Assembly (NCBI GenBank): GCA_964418425.1
Contig: CAYQLT010000001.1
Coordinates: 174,791 to 238,790 of the forward strand
Length of the DNA: 64,000 bases
Direction: 5' to 3'
DNA from: CAYQLT01 sp964418425
GTDB lineage: Bacteria; Bacillota; Limnochordia; Limnochordales; Geochordaceae
A program made the position numbers and the translations under genes. The first letter of the stretch is position 1; the number at the start of each line of letters is the position of its first letter. A model generated the notes under the pieces. It was not told where the DNA came from, made no database searches, and saw only the letters and a program-made list of their open reading frames with translations. Below, one piece after another: positions 16,967 to 25,678 of this stretch.

Positions 16967-17950
16967 GTGGCAACGGCGGGGAACGGCCGGGACTGGCGGG
17001 CGGAGATCCTGGGCTTTTTCCCGCCGGATCTGGCCCGGGTGCTGAGCGGCCTTGACGCCGAGCTGGCGGCCTGCGCCCTGGAGTTGCGCGTGCGCCTGGC
17101 ACGGCCCCTGAGCTTGGTCTGCGCACGGGGCGATTGCCTGCTGGATGCGCGGGGGCGGCCTGCTCCCACGGTGACAGAGGCCTTCTTCCCGAACCGCCGC
17201 CATCTGGAAGCCCTGGTCGACAGCCTCACGGGCGGCTCCCGGTACGCGGTGGAACAGCAGTTGCGCCAGGGCTACCTCACCCTGCCCGGCGGCCACCGGG
17301 CCGGCTTTTCGGGCCGAACCGTGCTGGGCGCCGACGCTGCCGTGCGAACCCTCACCGACATCGCCTCGGTGAACCTGAGGCTGGCCCGGGCCGTTTACGG
17401 CGTCGCCCGCCCGGTGCTGCCTCGGTTGCTGCGGAGAGACGATGGCCGCATCCGGCTGGCCAGCGTGCTGGTGATCTCGCCGCCCGGTGCCGGAAAGACT
17501 ACGCTTCTGCGGGATCTGGCGCGCCTTGCTTCCACGGGCGTCCCCGACGCCGGCCTGGAGGGGCAGCAGGTGGTGATCGTGGACGAACGCTCCGAGATCG
17601 CCGGCTGCTACCAAGGCGTCCCGCAGCACGACGTGGGGCCCCGCACCGACGTCCTGGACGGCTGCCCCAAGGTCGAGGGCGTCCTGTGGGCCATTCGGGC
17701 TCTCAACCCCGACGTGCTGGTCACCGACGAGATAGGGGCGGCGGGGGACGTAAACGCCCTTCTGCGGGCGTGCCACACGGGCATCGCTCTGGTGGCCTCC
17801 GCTCATGCGGCCGATCCGGCCCGGGCCCGGCGACGAAGCGGCCTGCAGGAATTGCTGGACCGGGGCGCATTTGACCGGATCGTCACCCTCAGCTCCCGTC
17901 TGGGCCCCGGCACCGTGGAGTCGGTGGAGGAGGTCGGCCGGGCGTCGTGA
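16967..17950 (+). CDS. spoIIIAA: stage III sporulation protein AA (ATPase)
   Basis: About 327 residues. Secretion-type ATPase that energises the SpoIIIA-SpoIIQ feeding channel between mother cell and forespore. Walker A is in ISPPGAGKTTLLRDLARL (about residue 175), Walker B-like VVIVDERSEIAGCYQG, and DVLVTDEIGAAGDVNAL follows. The N-terminal region FPPDLARVLSGLDAELAA...ELRVRLARPLSLV is typical. The GTG at 16967 has GGGGGA nine bases upstream; an in-frame ATG at 16925 has none. A CATACTGC motif at 16908-16915 could be a sigma-E -10 element. It leads an eight-gene operon with mostly overlapping genes. Confidence 0.95.
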   Translation: MATAGNGRDWRAEILGFFPPDLARVLSGLDAELAACALELRVRLARPLSLVCARGDCLLDARGRPAPTVTEAFFPNRRHLEALVDSLTGGSRYAVEQQLRQGYLTLPGGHRAGFSGRTVLGADAAVRTLTDIASVNLRLARAVYGVARPVLPRLLRRDDGRIRLASVLVISPPGAGKTTLLRDLARLASTGVPDAGLEGQQVVIVDERSEIAGCYQGVPQHDVGPRTDVLDGCPKVEGVLWAIRALNPDVLVTDEIGAAGDVNALLRACHTGIALVASAHAADPARARRRSGLQELLDRGAFDRIVTLSSRLGPGTVESVEEVGRAS

Positions 17951-18474
17951 GCGGGCTTTTGCGTCTTGTGGGAGCCTGCCTGGTGGTGGGCGGATTGGGC
18001 GGCGTCGGGATCCTCAAGGTGGCCGCACTGAACGGCCGCGCCTCGGAACTCGCCCAGCTGCGACGAGCCGTGGCGGCCCTGCGGGCCTATGTGGCCCATA
18101 CCCGCGCCCCCGCCGCGCAGGCCTTTCGGGCCGCCGCCCGAGCCTGCGGAGGCCTTGTGGCCCGGGCCCTGGAGGATGCGGCCCGCCTGGTGGCCTCCCG
18201 GCAGGGCCTGTCGGGCGGCGCTGCGTGGATGCACGCGTACTCCCGCTACCGGTCGAGCAGCTGCCTCACCGAGGAGGATCGGGCCCTTCTGGAGGAGCTG
18301 TGCGTGCTGTTCGGGCGGGTGGACGGCGAGACCCAGCTCGCCTCCATTGACCAGGCGCTGACTCGCTTGCAGCTGGCCGAGGCGGAGGCGGATCAGGAGC
18401 GGGACCGCATGGGCCGACTGCTGGGCTTCTCCGGCGTTGCGGCCGGGCTGGCGCTGGCCATCTGGCTTTTGTGA
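17947..18474 (+). CDS. spoIIIAB: stage III sporulation protein AB
   Basis: 175 residues with an N-terminal membrane segment (LLRLVGACLVVGGLGGVGIL) and a C-terminal one (LLGFSGVAAGLALAIWLL) flanking a helical domain, the architecture of SpoIIIAB, a GspF-like inner-membrane component. The motif LASIDQALTRLQLAEAEADQ just before the last helix is family-typical. It starts within the spoIIIAA stop codon (GTGA). Confidence 0.92.
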   Translation: MSGLLRLVGACLVVGGLGGVGILKVAALNGRASELAQLRRAVAALRAYVAHTRAPAAQAFRAAARACGGLVARALEDAARLVASRQGLSGGAAWMHAYSRYRSSSCLTEEDRALLEELCVLFGRVDGETQLASIDQALTRLQLAEAEADQERDRMGRLLGFSGVAAGLALAIWLL

Positions 18475-18511
18475 GCGGGCGCACCACGCAGAGCGCGGGG
18501 GCCGGGATCCC

Positions 18512-18709
18512 GTGGATGTGAACCTCATCTACAAGATCGCCGGGGTGGGCATCATCATCGCCATCCTCCACCTGTTCCTGTCGCAGGCCGGACGCCAGGA
18601 GCAGGCGCAGATGCTGAGCCTGGCCGGCGTGATCATCGTGCTCTTGTGGCTCATCCAGCTCATCGGGCAGCTGTTTCGGGACGTCGAGTCGGTCTTCCGC
18701 TGGTGGTAG
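18512..18709 (+). CDS. spoIIIAC: stage III sporulation protein AC
   Basis: 65 residues, two transmembrane helices. The pattern VNLIYKIAGVGIIIAILHLFLSQAGRQEQAQMLSLAGVIIVLLWLI is nearly invariant in the SpoIIIAC family. GTG start at 18512; the GTG at 18518 is an alternative. The stop is adjacent to the spoIIIAD start. Confidence 0.93.
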   Translation: MDVNLIYKIAGVGIIIAILHLFLSQAGRQEQAQMLSLAGVIIVLLWLIQLIGQLFRDVESVFRWW

Positions 18710-18711
18710 CC

Positions 18712-19107
18712 GTGGAGCTGGTGGTGCGGGTGGCCGCGCTGGGGCTGGTGGTGGCCGTCTGGCTTGCGCTGTTGCGGGGGAAAGTACCGGAGTACGGCGC
18801 GCTGATGGCTGTGGCCTTTGTGACGGTAGCCCTGGGGGCCGTCCTGCCCGCCCTGTCAGAAGCGGTGCGGGTGCTGGGGCGCTTGAGCGAACTGGCCGGA
18901 CCGTCGGGCGCCCACCTGCAGGTGGTCCTGCGGGCGGTCGCCATCGCCTACGTGGCCGGCATCGGGGCCCAGCTGTGCCGGGACGCAGGGCAGGAGAGCA
19001 TCGCAGTGGCCGTGGAGCTGGCGGGGAAGGTGGCCATCGTGACGGTGGCCATGCCGATCTTCGTGGCACTGCTGGACAGCCTGTGGCGGCTGTTGCCGGG
19101 GAACTGA
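18712..19107 (+). CDS. spoIIIAD: stage III sporulation protein AD
   Basis: About 131 residues, polytopic, homologous to SpoIIIAC with added helices. AYVAGIGAQLCRDAGQESIAVAVELAGKVAIVTVAMPIFVALLDSL is the diagnostic C-terminal block. GTG at 18712 was chosen; 18703 is also in frame but overlaps the spoIIIAC end. Confidence 0.92.
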   Translation: MELVVRVAALGLVVAVWLALLRGKVPEYGALMAVAFVTVALGAVLPALSEAVRVLGRLSELAGPSGAHLQVVLRAVAIAYVAGIGAQLCRDAGQESIAVAVELAGKVAIVTVAMPIFVALLDSLWRLLPGN

Positions 19108-19112
19108 AGCCG

Positions 19113-20387
19113 GTGTTCGGGCACATGGGAAGGGCCGGGACAAGACTGGCTCCAACGGGAGTGCGGCGGACGGGCTGGCTGCGGGGGGGCGCCGCCCTGG
19201 GAGTGCTGGCGGCGGGGATGCTGGCGGGGCCGTCCATCGCCGGGCCGGACCCGGCGACGGGAGGCAGAGGATCCCTGCCGTCCGGGCCCCAGCCCGGCCG
19301 GCCCACCATCGAGCGGGTGTACCAACGGGGCCTGCAAGACGTGGACCTGCGGGGGCTGCAGGACCTGTATCGGGAACTGGAAGTGGACGCGCCAGGGCTT
19401 TGGGGCGTGGATCTGCCCGTGTTTGTGCGCTCCATGGGACGGGAGGGGCTACCAGGCCCGCAGGCTGCCCTTGAGAGCTTGCTGGGGCTTTTGGTGAGAG
19501 AACTTGCGCTCAACGTCCGGCTGCTGGCCCGGGTCCTGGCGGTGGCCACCCTGGGAGCGCTGCTGCAACAGCTGGGGCGAGGGCTGGGGGGCCGGGGCGT
19601 CCAGGAGGTCGCCACGGCGGCCGTGGTGCTGTCGCTGTCGTGGCTGGCTCTGCAGAGCTTCGGCGTGGCGGCCGGCATGGTGGTGCAAGCGGTGGGGCAC
19701 ATGGCTGTGGTGGCCCAGGCGCTCATCCCGACGCTGACGGCCATTTCGGTGCCCGGCGGCGTCTCGGCGGCGGGGCTGGCCCTGCACCCCCTGCTGGTGG
19801 GGGTGGTCAGTCTGTCGGCGGACCTGGTGCGGCGAGTGGTGGTTCCGGTGCTGCTGGCGAGCTGCGTGGTGGGCGTGGCGGGCTGCATCTCGCCCGAGTT
19901 CCCGCTGTCGCGCCTGGCCCGGCTGCTGCAGCAAGCTGCCATGGCGGCTTTGGGGTTGAGCCTGACGGTCTTCTTGGGTCTGGTGGCCGTCAAGGGGGCA
20001 ATGGTCCCCGCGGCGGACGGGGTGGCGCTTCGAACCGTGAAGTTTGTCACCGGCTCCGCGGTTCCCGTCTTTGGCCGGATGATGGCGGATGCGGTGGAGG
20101 TGATGGCCGGCGCCTCCGTGTTGCTGCGGGGGGTCGTGGGTGCCGCAGGTACCGTCCTGGTGCTGGTGGCGGCGGTGGCTCCGGCTGTGAAACTGCTGGC
20201 CATCATGTTCGTCTTCGGGGTTTCGGCAGCTCTGCTGCAGCCGGCCGGCGACCCCCGGGTGCAGGCCGTCCTGGGGGTGCTGGCCGATACCCTGGGTCTT
20301 TTGCTGGCGGCGCTGGCTGCGACCACGGTGCTGAGCGTGGTGGCGGTTGCCACCATGGCCCAGGCGGGGGCGGGCTGGATTCGGTAA
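19113..20387 (+). CDS. spoIIIAE: stage III sporulation protein AE
   Basis: About 424 residues with an N-terminal signal or anchor segment (GWLRGGAALGVLAAGMLAGPSIAG), an extracytoplasmic region and about eight transmembrane helices. Family motifs include IPTLTAISVPGGVSAAGLALHPLL, FVTGSAVPVFGRMMADAVEVM and the closing LADTLGLLLAALAATTVLS. SpoIIIAE is the large channel-forming membrane subunit of the feeding tube. The GTG at 19113 has GGGGA ten bases upstream. The gene begins six bases after spoIIIAD. Confidence 0.93.
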   Translation: MFGHMGRAGTRLAPTGVRRTGWLRGGAALGVLAAGMLAGPSIAGPDPATGGRGSLPSGPQPGRPTIERVYQRGLQDVDLRGLQDLYRELEVDAPGLWGVDLPVFVRSMGREGLPGPQAALESLLGLLVRELALNVRLLARVLAVATLGALLQQLGRGLGGRGVQEVATAAVVLSLSWLALQSFGVAAGMVVQAVGHMAVVAQALIPTLTAISVPGGVSAAGLALHPLLVGVVSLSADLVRRVVVPVLLASCVVGVAGCISPEFPLSRLARLLQQAAMAALGLSLTVFLGLVAVKGAMVPAADGVALRTVKFVTGSAVPVFGRMMADAVEVMAGASVLLRGVVGAAGTVLVLVAAVAPAVKLLAIMFVFGVSAALLQPAGDPRVQAVLGVLADTLGLLLAALAATTVLSVVAVATMAQAGAGWIR

Positions 20388-20458
20388 GGACGAGGCGACC
20401 GCGCCCGGCATGCCCCGGGCAGGAGTCTTGGGGAGCCTTTCGAGGGGGGAGGCAGCGG

Positions 20459-21040
20459 ATGGCGGAGCTGGGGCAGTGGGTGGGACGGATCGTCACCCTG
20501 GTGGTGCTCTTCTCCCTGCTGGACATGATCATGCCGGACGGCACACTGCGACCCATGGTGCGCACGGTGATGGGCGTGGCGGTGGTCGCCACGGTCCTGG
20601 CGCCGGTTGTGCAGCTGGTGGGCTCCGTCCCGGCAAGCCTCCATGAGGTCCCGCTCAACTCCGGGCCGGCGCCGGCGGGCGGCCGTTTCCTGGTGGATGC
20701 CGAGGGGCTTTCCAGCTCGCTGTGGGATGAAGCCCTGCGGCTCGTGGGCGAGCCCCTGGAGCTGAGGGTGCGGGAGGCGGCCGCACGGGAGGGGATCCTC
20801 CTGGCGGGCGTCGAGTGGGTGCGGGGAGCCGACGGGACCTTGCAGGGCGTGCGGCTTCACCCTCATCCGGGAGATCGCCAGCCGGCGCGCCTCGAACGGG
20901 CCAGGTCCGAGACGGCCCGGCTGTTGGGCCTGGACGAAGGGTTCGTCTCCGTCGCATCCGCCGAAGCCCATGGCGGGGCCTTGTGGGAAGGGCCGGCCGC
21001 CCGGTGGGGGGGATGGGAGGATGGCGCCTCCGGGCGCTGA
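20459..21040 (+). CDS. spoIIIAF: stage III sporulation protein AF
   Basis: About 193 residues with two N-terminal membrane helices (WVGRIVTLVVLFSLLDMIMPDGTLRPMVRTVMGVAVVATVLAPV) and a C-terminal ring-building domain facing the intermembrane space. The start at 20459 follows a strong GGGGGGGAGG. The 71-base gap after spoIIIAE is the largest in the operon. The end overlaps spoIIIAG by 20 bases. Confidence 0.88.
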   Translation: MAELGQWVGRIVTLVVLFSLLDMIMPDGTLRPMVRTVMGVAVVATVLAPVVQLVGSVPASLHEVPLNSGPAPAGGRFLVDAEGLSSSLWDEALRLVGEPLELRVREAAAREGILLAGVEWVRGADGTLQGVRLHPHPGDRQPARLERARSETARLLGLDEGFVSVASAEAHGGALWEGPAARWGGWEDGASGR

Positions 21041-21740
21041 CCGGTGGGAGGTTCCGGGCCCGCCCGATGAGCTGGCGTCGGACCGGTCGGGCTTGGGCAA
21101 CACCTCGCTGCGCTCGGGCGCCGGGGAGTGGCTGGCCCGCCGGTTGGGTCTTTCCCCCGTCCAGCTGAGGCTGGTGGGCTACCTGCTGGCCGTAGCAGCG
21201 CTGGGCGTGGCGCTGATGGGCCTTCCCGGCCCAAGGCCTCCCTCCCCGGACCCGGCGGGGCCGGGGCCAGGTGGTCCGGGCGGCGGGGGGCGCAGCCTTC
21301 CCGCCGCCACGCTGAGTCCGGCGGTTCCCGTGGAGCCGGCGGAGGTGAGGACGGATCTGGAGCGGGAGCTGGAAGCCATGCTCAACCTCATGGAGGGGGT
21401 GGGCAACGTCAAGGTTCTGATCACCTACGAACGCGGGCCCGAACAGGTGGTGGCCTTCAACGAGACCCGAGAGGAACGGCTGCCGGCGGGTGCCGGTCCG
21501 GGTTCCGGCCCTGGGGGCCTGGAGCGGCGAACCGCACGGCAAGCTGTCCTGGTTCGGGACGCGGATGGCCGCAGGGAGGTGCCCGTGGTGCTGATGGAGC
21601 GGTACCCGGCCGTGCGCGGGGTGATGGTGGTCGCCGATGGGGCCCGAAACCCGTCGGTGCGGCTGGCCATCCAGCGGGCCGTGGCCGGGGCGTTGGGAGT
21701 GAGCCCCCACCGGGTCGTGGTGGGCGCCAAGCGGCGCTGA
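21021..21740 (+). CDS. spoIIIAG: stage III sporulation protein AG
   Basis: About 239 residues. A cytoplasmic N-terminus and a transmembrane segment (VGYLLAVAALGVALMG) precede a Pro/Gly-rich linker (about residues 75-95) and the ring-building motif domain that forms the large SpoIIIAG ring. LERELEAMLNLMEGVGNVKVLITYERGPEQVVAFNETREER and RYPAVRGVMVVADGARNPSVRLAIQRAVAGALGVSPHRVVV are conserved family elements. Confidence 0.92.
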   Translation: MAPPGADRWEVPGPPDELASDRSGLGNTSLRSGAGEWLARRLGLSPVQLRLVGYLLAVAALGVALMGLPGPRPPSPDPAGPGPGGPGGGGRSLPAATLSPAVPVEPAEVRTDLERELEAMLNLMEGVGNVKVLITYERGPEQVVAFNETREERLPAGAGPGSGPGGLERRTARQAVLVRDADGRREVPVVLMERYPAVRGVMVVADGARNPSVRLAIQRAVAGALGVSPHRVVVGAKRR

Positions 21741-21764
21741 CGGAGGCGCCGGTACGCTACGGGG

Positions 21765-22460
21765 GTGTCAGGTGTGTTCTGCATCGTGAACGTCCGGTCC
21801 CTGCGCTGGTGGATCGTGGGGCTCTTGCTGGGGCTCGCCGGCTGGGCCATCTGGGCCAGCCTCGAGCGGCCGGGAGAAGTACGGGTGCCGCTGGCCTTCG
21901 AGCGCAACTTCTGGCCCCGGACCCTCCCTGGGGTGGTGAGGCAGGCCGAACCGGGCCCGCAGGGGGTGCCGGAGGGAGCTTCGGGACAGCTGCAGGCAGG
22001 CGAGGATGTGGCGCCCGCGGTGGCCGGGACTGCGGCGCAGCCGCCCGAGAGCGCCCAGGGCTTCGCCAGGCTGGAGGCGGATGGCTTTCGAGCCCAGCGG
22101 GAGCGCTTGCGCGCCCAGGAAATGGAGCTGGCACGCCAGGTTCTCGAAGACCCCGCGGCCTCCGACACCCGCAAAGGCCAGGCGCAGCAGGAACTGGTGG
22201 AGCTCTTGCGACGCAGCCGCCGGGAGGTGGAGATCGAGGAGCTGCTCAAGGCTGCGGGGGTGTTGGAGGCGGTGGTGAGCATTGGGGAAAACGGCGTGCA
22301 GGTGGTGATCCCGCAGCCCCTGTCGGCGCAGGGAGCCGCCCGCATCGGCGAGCTGGTGGCCAGGATGGCGGGGGTGCGCCGGGAACAGATCTCCATCATC
22401 GACAGCCTGACCGCGTTCGGCAGCTCTCCGGGATGGGAGGAAAGCCCCCCGCCCCGGTGA
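21765..22460 (+). CDS. spoIIIAH: stage III sporulation protein AH
   Basis: 231 residues with an N-terminal anchor (WWIVGLLLGLAGWAIWASL), a low-complexity Ala/Gly/Pro linker and a C-terminal YscJ/FliF-like domain (RLRAQEMELARQVLEDPAASDTRKGQAQQELVEL ... GVQVVIPQPLSAQGAARIGELVARMAGVRREQISII). SpoIIIAH binds forespore SpoIIQ to form the intercompartment channel. It is the last gene of the operon; accB follows after 67 bases. Confidence 0.92.
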   Translation: MSGVFCIVNVRSLRWWIVGLLLGLAGWAIWASLERPGEVRVPLAFERNFWPRTLPGVVRQAEPGPQGVPEGASGQLQAGEDVAPAVAGTAAQPPESAQGFARLEADGFRAQRERLRAQEMELARQVLEDPAASDTRKGQAQQELVELLRRSRREVEIEELLKAAGVLEAVVSIGENGVQVVIPQPLSAQGAARIGELVARMAGVRREQISIIDSLTAFGSSPGWEESPPPR

Positions 22461-22527
22461 AGTAGTCCCCTCGCGACAGGGCGCGCCGAGGGGTTCTCGG
22501 GGGCGAAGGGTCGGCGGGCCAGAGGTT

Positions 22528-23037
22528 ATGGATGTCGTGGGCAAGGTGACCCTCAAGGAGATCAAGGAGCTCATCCGGGTCCTCGATGAGACCGACGTCG
22601 CGGAGCTGACGCTGGAGAGCGACGGCGTCAAGATCTGCATTCGCAAGGCCAGCGCCTGGCCGGCACCGCCGGCGGCGCCCCCGATGCCGGACAGGTCGGG
22701 GACGCCGGCCGCAGCCGCAGCGCCGGCGCCCCAGCCAGCGCAGGCTGCGGAGGCGGGGGTGGAGCCCGCTGCGGCTCCCGCAGCCACCGACAGCCGGCTG
22801 GTGACCGTCCGGGCCCCGATGGTGGGTACCTTCTATCGGGCACCGGCCCCTGATGCCCCACCCTTCGTGGAGGTGGGGCAGATTGTCGAGCCGGGGCAGA
22901 CGCTGTGCCTCATCGAGGCCATGAAGCTGATGAACGAGATCGAGGCTGAGGTGCGCGGGCGCGTCGCCGCCATCCTCGTCGAAAACGGCCAGCCGGTGGA
23001 ATACGGGCAGCCGCTGTTGACGCTCGAGCCCCTGTGA
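22528..23037 (+). CDS. accB: acetyl-CoA carboxylase biotin carboxyl carrier protein
   Basis: 169 residues. A short N-terminal region is followed by an Ala/Pro-rich flexible linker (about residues 45-88) and the biotinyl domain with the biotinylated lysine in IEAMKLMNEIEA (about residue 132). It carries the carboxyl group between AccC and the carboxyltransferase in fatty-acid synthesis. accB-accC after spoIIIA is the standard Bacillota order. Confidence 0.96.
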   Translation: MDVVGKVTLKEIKELIRVLDETDVAELTLESDGVKICIRKASAWPAPPAAPPMPDRSGTPAAAAAPAPQPAQAAEAGVEPAAAPAATDSRLVTVRAPMVGTFYRAPAPDAPPFVEVGQIVEPGQTLCLIEAMKLMNEIEAEVRGRVAAILVENGQPVEYGQPLLTLEPL

Positions 23038-23084
23038 GTTCCAGCCTTCGGGCCGCTGGGCGGCCGGCGGGGCGGATCTGAGCT

Positions 23085-24434
23085 GTGTTTTCCAAGGTGC
23101 TGATTGCCAACCGTGGCGAGATCGCGTTGCGCGTGCTGCGGGCTTGCCGGGAGCTCGGCTGCCGGACCGTGGCCGTCTACTCGGAGGCAGACCGGGACAG
23201 CCTTCCGGTGCGACTGGCCGACGAGTCGTACTGCATCGGACCCCCGCCATCGGCCCGCAGCTACCTCAACATCCCCAACATCATCAGCGCGGCGCTGCTG
23301 TCGGGAGTGGATGCCATCCATCCGGGGTACGGCTACCTGGCGGAGCGGGCGGATTTCGCGGAGATCTGCGAAAGCCACGGGATCACCTTCATCGGTCCCC
23401 CCTCGTCGGCCATCGAGCTGATGGGCGACAAGGCCCAGGCTCGGCGGCGGGTCCAGGAGGCGGACGTCCCGGTTCTGCCCGGCAGCGAGGGGCCGGTGGG
23501 GGACCTTGAGGCGGTGAACGTCGCGGACGCCATCGGCTACCCCGTGATGATCAAGGCGGCGGCGGGCGGAGGGGGACGGGGGATGCGGGTAGCCCGCACC
23601 CCGGAGGAGTTGCGGCGGCTGTTGGGGGCCGCGCGGGCGGAGGCCGAAGCTGCCTTTGGCAACGGGGAGGTGTACATCGAACGGCTGCTGGAGGGGGCCC
23701 GCCATGTGGAGATCCAGGTTCTGGCCGACCAAAGCGGCCACGTCATCCACCTGGGGGAACGGGACTGCAGCGTCCAGCGGCGCCACCAGAAGGTGGTGGA
23801 GGAGGCGCCCTCTCCCGCCGTGACCCCGGAGCTGCGGCGGCGCATGGGGGAGGCGGCCATCCGGGCAGCCCGGTGCGTCGGGTACGTCAACGCAGGGACG
23901 GTGGAGTTCCTGCTGGCCCCGGACGGTCAATTCTACTTCCTGGAGATGAACACCCGGATCCAGGTGGAGCATCCGGTCACGGAGATGGTGACAGGGGTGG
24001 ACCTGGTCAAAGCTCAGATCCGCATCGCCGCCGGCGAGCGGCTGGCCCTGCGCCAGCAGGACGTTCGGCTGGACGGCCATGCCATCGAGTGTCGGGTCAA
24101 CAGCGAGGATCCGCAGACCTTCACGCCCACTCCGGGCACCATCACCCGCCTTCACCTGCCGGGGGGCCCCGGGGTCCGGGTGGACACCGCCATCTTTTCA
24201 GGCTATACCGTCCCGCCGTATTACGACTCCCTGCTGGCCAAGGTGATCGCCTGGGGGCAGGATCGAGACGAAGCCTTGGTGCGCCTGTCGGGCGCCCTCC
24301 AGGAGCTGGAGATCGCGGGGGTCACGACCAACGTGGAGTTTCTGCGGAGGGTTTTGCGCCAGCCGGAGTTCGTGCGGGGCGAGCACACCACCGACTTCGT
24401 GGAGCGGCTCATGGCCCGGCGCAGCGCCGGATGA
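23085..24434 (+). CDS. accC: biotin carboxylase subunit of acetyl-CoA carboxylase
   Basis: 449 residues, standard length. The N-terminus FSKVLIANRGEIALRVLRACRELG, the ATP-grasp glycine loop AAAGGGGRGMRV, ERDCSVQRRHQKVVEEAPSP, FLEMNTRIQVEHPVTEMVTG and SRVNSEDP-type CRVNSEDPQTFTPTPG are all present. It carboxylates biotin on AccB with bicarbonate and ATP. GTG start at 23085, 47 bases after accB. Confidence 0.97.
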   Translation: MFSKVLIANRGEIALRVLRACRELGCRTVAVYSEADRDSLPVRLADESYCIGPPPSARSYLNIPNIISAALLSGVDAIHPGYGYLAERADFAEICESHGITFIGPPSSAIELMGDKAQARRRVQEADVPVLPGSEGPVGDLEAVNVADAIGYPVMIKAAAGGGGRGMRVARTPEELRRLLGAARAEAEAAFGNGEVYIERLLEGARHVEIQVLADQSGHVIHLGERDCSVQRRHQKVVEEAPSPAVTPELRRRMGEAAIRAARCVGYVNAGTVEFLLAPDGQFYFLEMNTRIQVEHPVTEMVTGVDLVKAQIRIAAGERLALRQQDVRLDGHAIECRVNSEDPQTFTPTPGTITRLHLPGGPGVRVDTAIFSGYTVPPYYDSLLAKVIAWGQDRDEALVRLSGALQELEIAGVTTNVEFLRRVLRQPEFVRGEHTTDFVERLMARRSAG

Positions 24435-24440
24435 TGCGGA

Positions 24441-24449
24441 TGCTATAAT
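24441..24449 (+). promoter_or_regulatory. extended -10 promoter of the asp23 operon
   Basis: TGCTATAAT at 24441-24449, seven bases after the accC stop, is identical to the element before the YqeG-like gene. The predicted start is about 24456, giving a leader of about 45 bases to the GTG at 24501. It separates the asp23-amaP-nusB-xseAB-ispA run from accBC. Confidence 0.65.
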
Positions 24450-24500
24450 GAACGCTGCGGCTCCGAATGCATGTACGAACCCTGAGGGAGGGTTGTCAGC

Positions 24501-24989
24501 GTGGGCGGGGAGAGCTGGGGCGAGAAGCGGCGTCCGGCTGCTCCCGTGAGCACGCCGCCGTCGACCGAGGACGGCCTCGAGGGCGCACCGTCCCATTCCG
24601 AGTCCTTCATCGAAGGCCCCGGGGGGATGCTCGGGGAGGTTCGCATCGCCAACGAGGTGGTGAGCACCATCGCGGGTCTGGCGGCGGTCGAGGTGGAGGG
24701 CGTGGCCGGTATGAGCGGAGGGCTGGCCGGTGGCATCTCCGAGATTCTGGGACGGCGCAACGTCTCCCGGGGCGTGAAGGTGGAGGTCGGCCAGCACCAG
24801 GCGGCCATCGACCTGTACATCGTGGTGGAGTACGGCGTCCGCATCCCCGACGTGGCGTGGAAGGTTCAGGAAAACGTGAAGCGCCAGATCGAGACCATGA
24901 CCGGCCTCGAGGTGACGGAGGTCAACGTCCACGTTCAGGGCGTACAGCTCCCTCCCCACGAACGCGGAGAAGAGGCGAGGGTGAAGTAG
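24501..24989 (+). CDS. Asp23/Gls24 family envelope stress protein
   Basis: 162 residues. The Asp23 domain runs from about residue 45 (GEVRIANEVVSTIAGLAAVEVEGVAGMSGG) to about 150 (VAWKVQENVKRQIETMTGLEVTEVNVHVQGV). The N-terminal 40 residues are low complexity. Asp23 family proteins decorate the inner membrane through AmaP, encoded next door, and affect cell-envelope homeostasis. It corresponds to Bacillus yqhY, which lies between accC and nusB and is linked there to acetyl-CoA carboxylase regulation. Confidence 0.92.
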   Translation: MGGESWGEKRRPAAPVSTPPSTEDGLEGAPSHSESFIEGPGGMLGEVRIANEVVSTIAGLAAVEVEGVAGMSGGLAGGISEILGRRNVSRGVKVEVGQHQAAIDLYIVVEYGVRIPDVAWKVQENVKRQIETMTGLEVTEVNVHVQGVQLPPHERGEEARVK

Positions 24990-25020
24990 CGACCCGGCAA
25001 AGGCCAGGAGAGGAACCTCC

Positions 25021-25638
25021 ATGCAGCCCTCGGGATACTCGGCCATAGGGGGGCGTCGCAGCGAACCGTCCCCCGAACTTCACTCGCTCTCCCTATGGGA
25101 GCGGGCGGCGGTGCTGGTGTCCGCGCTGGTGGTAACCCTCGTGGGGCTGGGCGCGATGGTGGTGGGCCTCTTTGGATGGAACGGGGGAGGTCTTCTGGCG
25201 CTGCCGCCGGTGGAGGAGGCCGCGCGAACTCGGGTGGCGGCCACCGGCGTAGGAGCCGCCCTGGCCCTTCTGGGCGCGGCGGCCTTCCGCCCTGCCGTGC
25301 TGCGCACCAGCCGCGAACGGGCCATCGTTCGGGCTACCGGTCTGGGCGAGGTTCACATCTCCCTGCGGGCCATTCAGAGCCTGGCCCGGCGGGCAGCCAG
25401 CCAGATCCAGGGGATCCGAGAGGCCGAGGTCCACGTTCGGCCGGCTCTCTCGGGAGACGTGCACGTCCAGGTCTACCTTACCGTCCTGCCCGACGAGAGC
25501 ATCCCGGAGTTATGTGACGAGGTCCAGGCCAGGGTGGATCAGTACCTGCGGCAGACGGCCGGGGTCAGCGCCGGCCAGATCACCGTCTGGGTGCGGTCCA
25601 TCGCCCGAGAGGCGCGCTCGGCCCGATTCGAGGCGTGA
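25021..25638 (+). CDS. amaP: AmaP-like alkaline-shock membrane anchor protein
   Basis: 205 residues with two transmembrane helices (about 28-52 and 72-95) flanking a short extracytoplasmic loop, then a cytoplasmic domain resembling Asp23 (VHISLRAIQSLARRAASQIQGIREAEVHVRP ... VQARVDQYLRQTAGVSAGQITVWVRSI). This is the AmaP architecture, and the gene directly follows asp23, consistent with a membrane-anchor role. A GGAGAGG stands upstream of the ATG. Confidence 0.85.
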   Translation: MQPSGYSAIGGRRSEPSPELHSLSLWERAAVLVSALVVTLVGLGAMVVGLFGWNGGGLLALPPVEEAARTRVAATGVGAALALLGAAAFRPAVLRTSRERAIVRATGLGEVHISLRAIQSLARRAASQIQGIREAEVHVRPALSGDVHVQVYLTVLPDESIPELCDEVQARVDQYLRQTAGVSAGQITVWVRSIAREARSARFEA

Positions 25639-25678
25639 AGGGGCCACGGCAGGTGGCGGCCGAAAGGGGCGCGGGGGC